The notes under the pieces: generated by a model | Seen by the model: the letters and a program-made list of their open reading frames with translations, nothing else | What the model was told of the DNA's origin: nothing | Database searches by the model: none | Translations under genes and position numbers: made by a program | Shown here: positions 32,456 through 38,649 of the stretch, one piece after another | Layout of the letters: every line of letters starts with the position of its first letter | Numbering within the stretch: the stretch's first letter is position 1 | DNA from: Chloroflexota bacterium | Lineage (GTDB): Bacteria > Chloroflexota > Dehalococcoidia > Lucifugimonadales > UBA3495 | Assembly: GCA_009840135.1 (NCBI GenBank) | Contig: VXOH01000110.1 | Coordinates: 1 to 38,649 of the forward strand | DNA: 38,649 nucleotides | Reading direction: 5' to 3'

Positions 32456-32490
32456 GTAGGGGCGCACGGCTGTGCGCCACTACGATTTTT
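32456..32490 (+). terminator. Rho-independent terminator built on a dispersed repeat
   Basis: GTAG (32456-32459) pairs with CTAC (32480-32483), enclosing GGCGCAC (32461-32467) and GTGCGCC (32472-32478). A run ATTTTT (32485-32490) follows. It ends the fusion gene unit. The GTAGGGGCGCACGGCTGTGC core is a known type of intergenic repeat. Confidence 0.7.
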
Positions 32491-32569
32491 CCTTTCAACC
32501 CTGTCGCTCGCCAATCAACAGGGCAGCGCATCCGAGACCGGGCCTAAAGACCTGCTTGGGATGACTGAC

Positions 32570-33526
32570 CTACAGCCCCTGCCCCACCGTCGCAATCAGG
32601 TTTAGGTTGCGTTCCATGGAAGCGGAAGCGTCGCCGCCGGCGGTCAGGGGATGGGCCAGGATTTCCGTGGCGCCCCAATCGAACAATTCCCGGATGCGCC
32701 CGGCCACCGTTTCCTCGTCGCCCATCAGCACCACGTCCTCGATCATCCCGTCGCTCCAGCCTCCCTCCCGGGCCTCCGGGTGGCCCGATGCTGCGAACAT
32801 TTCCTGGTAGAAGGGAGAGCGAGGATAGTTGGCCAGCTGAGCCCTGGCTGCCTCTCGTACCTCGTCCGGGTTGTCGTGGACGCAAACCGGCGCATGGGCG
32901 ATCAGGGGTGGGACGTCGCGTCCCGCTCTTTCCGCGCCCCGCTGCATCTCCGGCAGGGCCACGTCCCGCAGGTACTGGCCGGGGCATACCCAGCTTATGG
33001 CGCCGTCGGCCACCTCGCCGCACAGCCGGAAAGAGCGCCGGCGCAGGGCCGAGGCCATTACCGGCACATCGGGAGCCGGCGCCCCGGGAAGGGACCCATG
33101 CCCGTGGTACTGGGTGCCGTCAAAGTCCACCTGGCCCTCCCACAGCAGGGCCTTTACCACCTGGATGTACTCCCGCAGGTTGGTCAGCGGCGCGTTATGC
33201 TCGATACCGAACATGGGCTCAATGCTGACCTTGTGGCTGGGGCCCAGGCCCAGCCTGAATCGGCCGGGAGCCAGTTGCGCCACCACCTGGGTCTGCGCCA
33301 CGGACACGATGGGGTGCCGTGGGTAGGTGGGGATAATGCTGGTGCCCATCAGGATTCTCTCGGTAGTGGCCGCCGCCGCCGCAAAGGTTGTAAGGGCGTC
33401 AGGCCCCGCACCGCCGGAGGTCAGCCACGCCGCTTCTATTCCCCGCGCTTCCAGGTCCTGGATTCTGGCCACCACCGTCCGGCTGTCGCCGCCCATGGCC
33501 GCCACGCCGAGTCGCTTTTCTGACAT
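32570..33526 (-). CDS. F420-type luciferase-like oxidoreductase
   Basis: A 318-residue LLM-family protein, closest in style to F420-dependent members: GVAAMGGDSRTVVARIQDLE, TSIIPTYPRHPIVSVAQTQV, LAPGRFRLGLGPSHK and a C-terminal GDEETVAGRIRELFDWGATE. F420 or FMN as cofactor is inferred from family. It lies on the minus strand, convergent with the fusion gene and divergent from the SMP-30-like gene. ATG 33526 is chosen over GTG 33535 because AAGG precedes it by 8-9 bases and the GTG overlaps that SD. Confidence 0.88.
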   Translation of the reverse strand: MSEKRLGVAAMGGDSRTVVARIQDLEARGIEAAWLTSGGAGPDALTTFAAAAATTERILMGTSIIPTYPRHPIVSVAQTQVVAQLAPGRFRLGLGPSHKVSIEPMFGIEHNAPLTNLREYIQVVKALLWEGQVDFDGTQYHGHGSLPGAPAPDVPVMASALRRRSFRLCGEVADGAISWVCPGQYLRDVALPEMQRGAERAGRDVPPLIAHAPVCVHDNPDEVREAARAQLANYPRSPFYQEMFAASGHPEAREGGWSDGMIEDVVLMGDEETVAGRIRELFDWGATEILAHPLTAGGDASASMERNLNLIATVGQGL

Positions 33527-33718
33527 AGTCGTCACCTTCTGTTTGCTGTTTTATTTTTGGGCAGGTTAGCATTGGCAGGTTCAAATGGCAACCGGAATAT
33601 GGGGACGAGAGTCTGGGCCTGAAGTTGCCTCCTCCGCTCCAGGGGACGAATGTGAATTAGGGCTGGTTTCCTTGACACCCCAACTACCCCAACCCTAAAA
33701 TCCCACCCATCACGGTAA

Positions 33719-34654
33719 ATGGAGCAATCATCAGTGTCTTGGGATTTTCAGCGGGTTGCCGGTCCCCACGGTACCTCCACCGACGGCCCCGTATGGGACG
33801 GTGAAGCCCTGCTTTTCACCCAGCTTACCTTCCCTTTCAACGTTGCCAACAACCGCATTCTGCGCTATGAACCATCCACCGGCGAGGTAACGGACTTTCG
33901 CCGCTGGACCAACCGCACCTGCGGACTGGCCTTCTCCCGTTCGGGCGTCCTGTACGGCGCGCAAAGCGGTGGGCGGCGACTGGTGCGGTTCAACGCCGAT
34001 GGCAGCACTTCGCCCCTGGCCCATAAGCTGGATGGCATCTACCACAACCAGCCCAAAGACCTGGTGGTGGATAGCCAGGACCGCATCTGGTTCTGCGACC
34101 CCCACGGCGACCTGCGGGAGGCCATGAACCCGCAGATTCACGACAAGCTGGACCATGCCTCGGTGCTGCGGCTGGAAAGTCCGGGCCTGGACGGTACCAT
34201 TACCCGGGTTACTTACGATACCGACGCTCCGATGGCCCTGCTGTTGTCCCCGGATGAGGGAACGCTGTACGTGGCGGAAAGCAGCGAGGACCCCGACGGT
34301 CCCAGGGAGCTTCGGGCCTATCCCGTACTGGCGGACGGCTCTCTCGGTCAATATCGAGTGCTTCACACCTTCGGCAAAGACGGTAGCCGGGGCCGGGGCG
34401 GCATCCACCGGGGCATCTACGGCATGTGCCTCGACAAGAGGGGGAACGTGGTCGCGGTGGCCGGTGGGGAAGAATCCGGCCCAGGCCCCATGGTGTACGT
34501 AATCTCTCCCGAAGGTCGAATCCTGGAATCCCACCCGTTGCCCGAAATCCCCACCAACTGCGCCTTTGGGGGACAGGGCCTTGCCGACCTCTATGTGACT
34601 ACTACCGACGGCAGTCTCCTGTACGCTTCGGGTGTAGGGAATCACGGACAATAG
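33719..34654 (+). CDS. SMP-30/gluconolactonase-like beta-propeller protein
   Basis: A 311-residue protein with blades like those of SMP-30/gluconolactonase (LRE) proteins: GPVWDGEALLFTQLTFPFNV, NRILRYEPSTGEVTDF, LVVDSQDRIWFCDPHGDL, LLLSPDEGTLYVAESS, IYGMCLDKRGNVVAVAGG. Family members bind a divalent metal and hydrolyse lactones or esters. Here the N-terminal Glu of EGPVW is Asp, the Asn of the PND loop is Lys (QPKDLVV) and the late YVADT is YVAES, so a canonical metal site is doubtful. The function may have drifted. The SD before ATG 33719 is weak. Confidence 0.78.
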   Translation: MEQSSVSWDFQRVAGPHGTSTDGPVWDGEALLFTQLTFPFNVANNRILRYEPSTGEVTDFRRWTNRTCGLAFSRSGVLYGAQSGGRRLVRFNADGSTSPLAHKLDGIYHNQPKDLVVDSQDRIWFCDPHGDLREAMNPQIHDKLDHASVLRLESPGLDGTITRVTYDTDAPMALLLSPDEGTLYVAESSEDPDGPRELRAYPVLADGSLGQYRVLHTFGKDGSRGRGGIHRGIYGMCLDKRGNVVAVAGGEESGPGPMVYVISPEGRILESHPLPEIPTNCAFGGQGLADLYVTTTDGSLLYASGVGNHGQ

Positions 34655-34723
34655 CCGTCGCCTTAACCACAGTTGGCTCAGGTTCACAAACCATCCATCG
34701 AGAACCCACTTCAAGGAGGAAAC

Positions 34724-35575
34724 ATGGTTTCCGGACCCACCGCACCCAACATGGAAGAGACTATCGCCCTGCTCCGCTCCGAGTCCGATGCGCTGGCCGA
34801 GTTCCTGGCTGGCCTGGAAGATGAGGGTTGGGCGCGGCAGAGCGCCTGCGACGCCTGGACTGTGGCTGACGCGGCCGCCCATATCGCCCAGGGTTCCCAG
34901 GGCTCATCCAACGCCATTACCCGCGCGCAAAATGACAACCCGGCGCCCCCTGAGGGCCAGCGACTTCTGGATGCCGGTGATCGGGCATCCGAACCCACCG
35001 CCGAGCGGGCCATTGCTTTCAGCACCGGCAAACAGGCTTCTGAGCTATTGCAGGCTTACCGGGAAGGGGCAGACCTGTTGGTTCAGACGGCTGAGGGCCT
35101 TCGGCCTGGCGACTGGGAGAAGCCTTCCTTCCACCGTCGCGGCATCATTCCGATTCACGAGAATGTCACCCGCCGCATCCAGGAAATTGCCATTCACGGT
35201 TGGGACATCCGCTCCGCTTTCGACCCGGCCTCCGAAATCTCGGAAGCCGGAGCCCAGGAAATTGCTACCGTCGCCCACCGCTGGCTGGGTGTTTGCTTCG
35301 TACCCCTGGAGGGCGGAGCCAATGCCCGTTTCCGGTTTGACGTTTCCGGCCCGGCCGCCTTCCAGGAGGACGTAGTGCTGGAGGGCGATGGTTTCCGGAT
35401 TGAGCCGGCTGGGGATGCCGTTCCCGACGTCACTTTCCGCGCAAACACCAGCGCCTACGTGCTGCTCGTCTATGGACGCCTGGACATCAGCTCCGGCTCC
35501 ACTCCTGTGCAGCTGGAAATTGACGGGCCGTTGGAAAAGGCATTGCTTTTCACGCGGAGTTTCCAGGGGTATTAG
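34724..35575 (+). CDS. Mycothiol-dependent maleylpyruvate isomerase family (DinB fold) protein
   Basis: A 283-residue protein. The N-terminal DinB-like four-helix bundle has WTVADAAAHIAQG and a later EIAIHGWDIRSA. These supply His and Glu/His residues at the positions of the MDMPI metal site. The C-terminal third (FRFDVSGPAAFQEDVVLEGD, YVLLVYGRLDISSGS) resembles the SCP2-like tail of the TIGR03083-type group. The expected role is thiol-dependent isomerisation or transfer, but many members are uncharacterised. ATG 34724 has AAGGAGGAA upstream. It follows the SMP-30-like gene by 69 bases. Confidence 0.8.
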   Translation: MVSGPTAPNMEETIALLRSESDALAEFLAGLEDEGWARQSACDAWTVADAAAHIAQGSQGSSNAITRAQNDNPAPPEGQRLLDAGDRASEPTAERAIAFSTGKQASELLQAYREGADLLVQTAEGLRPGDWEKPSFHRRGIIPIHENVTRRIQEIAIHGWDIRSAFDPASEISEAGAQEIATVAHRWLGVCFVPLEGGANARFRFDVSGPAAFQEDVVLEGDGFRIEPAGDAVPDVTFRANTSAYVLLVYGRLDISSGSTPVQLEIDGPLEKALLFTRSFQGY

Positions 35576-35593
35576 GGAACTTCTGACCGAGTC

Positions 35594-35620
35594 CCTTCCC
35601 CCTTGACGGGGGAAGGTTAG
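35594..35620. repeat. CCTTCCCCC hairpin repeat, copy A
   Basis: CCTTCCCCC (35594-35602), loop TTGAC, GGGGGAAGG (35608-35616), TTAG. Identical over 27 bases to 38595-38621. Continues GATGGGGG, as the degenerate copy near 4172 does. Confidence 0.85.
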
Positions 35621-35663
35621 GATGGGGGTGCAAGGTTAAGTGTCACACATCCTCTAACGCAAA

Positions 35664-35688
35664 GGGCCGGGACATTGCATCCCGGCCC
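35664..35688. terminator. Bidirectional hairpin between convergent genes
   Basis: GGGCCGGGA (35664-35672), loop CATTGCA, TCCCGGCCC (35680-35688) lies between the MDMPI-like gene and the ThuA-like gene, which converge. Only short T-containing sequence flanks it. Confidence 0.65.
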
Positions 35689-35718
35689 TCCCTGTTGGGG
35701 AATGTATTTGCGGAAGGC

Positions 35719-36411
35719 CTACGCGGTAGCCCAGTCCACCCCATTCAAGACAATCTTCTGGAATTCCGGGGTCTGGAAGCTGCGGCCGTCGTGGCCCAGC
35801 AGCAGGACGAACACCTTGCCGTCGCCATAACTGCGCGTCCAGGCTAGGGGGTAGGTGCCGCCGGCCATGAAGGTGGGCGAGCGGTCCGGGCCCCAGGGCC
35901 AGGTGCCCTCCTCAGAATCGCCGGTCAGGAAAATGTTATTGCCATCCCCGTAGGCCAGGCCCATATAAAGCTCATCGTTGGTGGAGAAGTCGGACACACC
36001 CTGTACGCCGGGGTGGCCGGCCTGGCTGACATTGACGGTGAACTCGCCGTAGGGCGGATGGTAGCTGGTACCTGTAATCCAGCCACCGCCGGTGATTTCG
36101 TGGTATTCCGGCCAGGTGTTGGACAGGCAGGTGGATATGTGGATACAAACGAACCCCTTGCCGTTTCGGATATAGTTGGCCATGCCCTCCCGTTGGTCCG
36201 CTTCCAGCGCCCAGTCGCCGAAACCGGCAATGTTTTCCCGACGGGTATTGAACACCAGGGCGTCGAAGCCCTCCATCTCGGAGGCGTCTGCCAGCACCGA
36301 AGCGTCCTCCGTCACGGTCACGTCATGGCCTGCCGCCTTGAGAAAGTCGTTCAGGATGGGGGTTGATTCCTCGTAGGGATGGCGTCCCCCGCTTAATACC
36401 AGGAGCTTCAT
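35719..36411 (-). CDS. ThuA-like (glutamine amidotransferase-like fold) protein
   Basis: A 230-residue protein with the ThuA pattern: KLLVLSGGRHPYEESTPILN, DALVFNTRRENIAGFGDWAL, GKGFVCIHISTCLSNTWPEY, EITGGGWITGTSYHPP and a C-terminal LAWTRSYGDGKVFVLLLGHD. ThuA proteins are linked to trehalose or other sugar use, but in this lineage the group is broad, so no substrate is assigned. The start is ATG 36411 with GGAGG nine bases upstream on the minus strand; the longer frame from 36462 is rejected. Convergent with the MDMPI-like gene. Confidence 0.85.
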   Translation of the reverse strand: MKLLVLSGGRHPYEESTPILNDFLKAAGHDVTVTEDASVLADASEMEGFDALVFNTRRENIAGFGDWALEADQREGMANYIRNGKGFVCIHISTCLSNTWPEYHEITGGGWITGTSYHPPYGEFTVNVSQAGHPGVQGVSDFSTNDELYMGLAYGDGNNIFLTGDSEEGTWPWGPDRSPTFMAGGTYPLAWTRSYGDGKVFVLLLGHDGRSFQTPEFQKIVLNGVDWATA

Positions 36412-36546
36412 TGAATCATACCTCCGGTCAATATCGTTTGAACCCTTAGGAACAAGGAACATTAGACTGGAAATGAACTTAGCTCCTAAGCAGATTCACT
36501 ATAGGTGTGGGGGGTGAGCGTGGGCCATCCATCGCCCGAAAGCGAT

Positions 36547-36738
36547 TTACTTAACTGCCAGGTCATTCCTTGACTGACCTGCTTTATCGTGGGAGTCATT
36601 TCGTCTCTTGATGAAGCGCACTCTGGAAACTTCGGGAGACAGCCCGAAGTTAATCGTTACTCGGTCGAGCGAACTATCCCGTTCTGACCTCGTTCCCTTT
36701 CCCTTGCGTTCGCGGGACTTGTTCAGTTTGAAAGCCAT
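36547..36738 (-). CDS. Small basic protein, unrecognised
   Basis: A 63-residue protein, strongly basic in the first half (MAFKLNKSRERKGKGTRSER), then DRVTINFGLSPEVSRVRFIK and a polar tail. It might bind nucleic acid given its charge, but no family is recognised. ATG 36738 has GGAGG four bases upstream. It is 28 bases downstream of the membrane protein gene on the same strand, a likely two-gene unit. Confidence 0.55.
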   Translation of the reverse strand: MAFKLNKSRERKGKGTRSERDSSLDRVTINFGLSPEVSRVRFIKRRNDSHDKAGQSRNDLAVK

Positions 36739-36766
36739 GGCGCCTCCAAAGAGATTTAGCTGACCG

Positions 36767-37327
36767 CTATGAGTTAAATATATCATACACCGTTCTTGCC
36801 CCCCAACTCTCGGGTCTTTTTTTGCCGCTCCGGAAGTTGGAGTTATAGAAAAAGGAGTTTATGGCAATTGTAGTAATTTCCTTGTCTATTACGAACTCCA
36901 ATGTATGTTGAAAAGTCTGACCTGGTTCGATTATCAGATCATATCTGCCGTGGTCAAATTCAAAAGTGTCCAGAACGGGCCACTGGCTGAACGGCCTGTC
37001 ATCACCAATGAAGCTGCGAGCCTCTAATCGTTCTTCTAATTCCTGGTCGTCCGGAACTGGAGCAATTTCCTGCAAGAAAACCTTACCCTTTTGCAGTGCA
37101 ACTTTGACCCTTGAACTGTTGTGCAGTGCGATGGTTACGTCCAGGTGGACATAGCTGTTCCCAATAGGGCGGTGGTTGATCGAATGGGAAACGAAAAGGT
37201 GCGGAGCGAAATCCCTGAACAGTTGCAGTTTGAATATGGCAAATATGGCGGCGCCCATTATTGCTGCCGTGGCAAACGCTGCCTGGATGATTGTTGACAG
37301 GTCCTTAAACCAGGTTATTTCGGGCAT
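36767..37327 (-). CDS. Membrane-anchored hypothetical protein
   Basis: A 186-residue protein with one hydrophobic segment at about residues 13-34 (IIQAAFATAAIMGAAIFAIF) and a soluble beta-rich part: FVSHSINHRPIGNSYVHLDV, TIALHNSSRVKVALQKGKVF, ITTIAINSFFYNSNFRSGKK. The IALHNSSRVKV and IEPGQTFQHTLEF strands resemble extracellular or cytosolic Ig-like folds. I recognise no family; a similar layout occurs beside phage-defence genes, but nothing else supports that here. ATG 37327 has no clear SD. Composition looks lower in GC than its neighbours. Confidence 0.6.
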   Translation of the reverse strand: MPEITWFKDLSTIIQAAFATAAIMGAAIFAIFKLQLFRDFAPHLFVSHSINHRPIGNSYVHLDVTIALHNSSRVKVALQKGKVFLQEIAPVPDDQELEERLEARSFIGDDRPFSQWPVLDTFEFDHGRYDLIIEPGQTFQHTLEFVIDKEITTIAINSFFYNSNFRSGKKRPESWGARTVYDIFNS

Positions 37328-37373
37328 ATATCAGAATGAAACTCCAGTGACTCAGTGTGCATAAGTGGAGTGG

Positions 37374-38486
37374 CTACCCCATCACTCTTCTGAAGAAGTC
37401 CAGCGCATTGCCCCCCACAATCTTCAATATATCCTCGTCCGAATGTCCCCTGCTGACCAGTCCCCGGATGATGTTCTGGCCATCGGCGGGTGACTCCAGG
37501 CCGTCCAGGTAAGGCGCCGGCAGATCCTCGTAGGAGCGGTTCAGGACATAGTGGTGAAAGTCCACGTGGTCGCCCACATTGGTGTCGGTGCCTATGGCCA
37601 CGTGGTCCGCTCCCACCAGGTTGATCATGTAGTCGTAGTGGTCCAGGACGCAGTTGATGTCCTGCTTCGGGTCGTCGCTCAGCGAGTTGGGCACCGCGGT
37701 GATGGCTATCAGTCCTCCCTTCCGCGCGCAGGCCGCCAGTTCTTCGTCCCGCCGGGTTCGGGCGGTGGGACGCAGGGTATAGGAGGCGTTGTGGCTGAAG
37801 GTAATGGGCGCCTCGGAAAACTCGATGGCGTCTATGGCGGTGGGGATGGATGCGTGGGACACATCAATGCACATGCCCAGCCGGTTCATCCGCTTGACCA
37901 CTTCCACCCCGAACTCGCTGAGGCCGCCGGCGTTGCGTTCCTGCTGCCCGTCGCCGATGTAGTTCTTGCGGTTGTAGGTCAGCCCGGCCAGCCGGACGCC
38001 CGCGCTGTGCAGGATATCCAGGCGGTTGATGTCGTTGCCGATGGCCAGGTGTTCCAGGGTGGGCATGAAGCCGATCTTGCCCTGCTGGCGTGCCGCCTCG
38101 ATTTCGGCGGCGCTGGTCACCTTGACTATGTCCTCCTGCCGGTCCACGTCCGACAGCATCAGCCCCACCTCGGTGAGGATATCGTCAAACTCGGCGAAGG
38201 ACATATCCGGGTTGTTCACCAGGCACCGGAACATGTTGGCCGTGGTTACCGCCGTCCATCCACCCTGCCGTACTGCCTCGTAACCCCAGCCGTAGATGTT
38301 GGTGCGCAGGTACTCGGTAAGCCGGCTGACGTCTTCCGGCAGAATCATGGGGTGCTGGTGAACGTCAATCAGCACCGCTTCCTCCGCCAGACGCCGGAAC
38401 CGCGCTTCCTGGCCCGCATCCAGGGGGACTCTGCTGGAGGGCACTCTGTCAAGTTCCCTGGCCAGGGGAATGTGGGGTGTGGTCAT
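37374..38486 (-). CDS. Peptidase M19 (membrane dipeptidase-like) family protein
   Basis: A 370-residue TIM-barrel metallo-hydrolase of the renal-dipeptidase (M19) family. Landmarks: LIDVHQHPMILPEDV, GKIGFMPTLEHLAIGNDINR, GVRLAGLTYNRKNYIGDG, MCIDVSHASIPTAIDAIEFS, ITFSHNASYTLRPTARTRRD and VAIGTDTNVGDHVDFHHYVL. Zinc ligands Glu, His and His (TLEH, VSHAS, FSHNA) are present, but the first metal motif is His-x-His instead of the usual His-x-Asp. It may hydrolyse dipeptides or a related amide/lactone. ATG 38486 has AGGAGG six bases upstream; the longer frame from 38540 is rejected. Confidence 0.88.
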   Translation of the reverse strand: MTTPHIPLARELDRVPSSRVPLDAGQEARFRRLAEEAVLIDVHQHPMILPEDVSRLTEYLRTNIYGWGYEAVRQGGWTAVTTANMFRCLVNNPDMSFAEFDDILTEVGLMLSDVDRQEDIVKVTSAAEIEAARQQGKIGFMPTLEHLAIGNDINRLDILHSAGVRLAGLTYNRKNYIGDGQQERNAGGLSEFGVEVVKRMNRLGMCIDVSHASIPTAIDAIEFSEAPITFSHNASYTLRPTARTRRDEELAACARKGGLIAITAVPNSLSDDPKQDINCVLDHYDYMINLVGADHVAIGTDTNVGDHVDFHHYVLNRSYEDLPAPYLDGLESPADGQNIIRGLVSRGHSDEDILKIVGGNALDFFRRVMG

Positions 38487-38594
38487 GGCAGCCTCCTTGT
38501 CCCTGCGTGCAATGGAGTGCGAATGGAGAGTTAATACCACACTGTAGGGGAGGGGGCAAGTGTTGTATTGATTGGGCTGGGTTTTCCGATTATT

Positions 38595-38621
38595 CCTTCC
38601 CCCTTGACGGGGGAAGGTTAG
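38595..38621. repeat. CCTTCCCCC hairpin repeat, copy B
   Basis: CCTTCCCCC (38595-38603), loop TTGAC, GGGGGAAGG (38609-38617), TTAG: 27 bases identical to 35594-35620. It lies upstream of the M19 gene, in the last 100 bases of the window. Confidence 0.85.
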
Positions 38622-38649
38622 ATACCGTGTTATGAGTCAAGGGTGGCTG

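Noticed and set aside
38541-38649. CRISPR-like repeats in the terminal repeats
   Set aside because: Single scattered hairpins without regular spacing or spacers.

Overview
The window is about 38.6 kb of GC-rich, gene-dense bacterial chromosome. A GuaB3-type IMP dehydrogenase homologue, a dnaG-rpoD pair and small zinc-ribbon proteins sit beside several luciferase-like (FMN/F420) oxidoreductases, a GMC oxidoreductase, an M19 dipeptidase, a ThuA-like protein and an SMP-30-like protein. This mixture suggests a Chloroflexota bacterium, most likely a Dehalococcoidia/SAR202-like lineage known mainly from metagenomes. That placement is inferred from gene content and protein style, not from a marker tree.

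Layout. (1) 0.1-4.1 kb: guaB3; a UGSC-family selenoprotein gene interrupted by an in-frame UGA and followed by a bacterial SECIS-like hairpin; an AIM24-family protein; and a protein with a GWTDGLPVVP motif. (2) 4.1-9.2 kb: a repeat-bearing non-coding stretch, a strong promoter driving a small zinc-ribbon protein, and dnaE. (3) 9.2-15.4 kb: a GMC oxidoreductase divergent from a TPP enzyme with unusual active-site acids. The last 109 bp of the TPP gene are repeated 2,130 bp downstream, bracketing a compositionally different gene for a DUF3352-like acidic membrane-anchored protein. (4) 15.4-20.2 kb: dnaG-rpoD and two small genes. (5) 20.2-23.4 kb: a cluster of dispersed repeats, then glmU and a CNNM/CBS transporter-family gene on the minus strand. 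(6) 23.7-26.5 kb: an AtzG/GatC-like peptide with an amidase, a small protein overlapping a retropepsin-like protease, and a cupin. (7) 26.7-35.6 kb: a catabolic/oxidative block with an alpha/beta hydrolase, three luciferase-like oxidoreductases (one fused to an Mrr_N-like winged helix), a flavin-dependent halogenase-like enzyme, an SMP-30-like protein and a mycothiol-dependent-isomerase-like (DinB fold) protein. (8) 35.7-38.5 kb, minus strand: a ThuA-like protein, two unrecognised small genes and an M19-type dipeptidase.

The main observations are the recoded UGSC selenoprotein with its SECIS-like element and neighbours, the 2.1-kb insertion-like unit at the end of the TPP gene, two palindromic dispersed repeats captured in frame inside oxidoreductase genes, and the luciferase-like/Mrr_N fusion. 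No rRNA, tRNA, CRISPR array or transposase gene was seen. Many starts were moved from the longest open frame to a downstream codon with a Shine-Dalgarno (SD) sequence; the reason is given in each entry.
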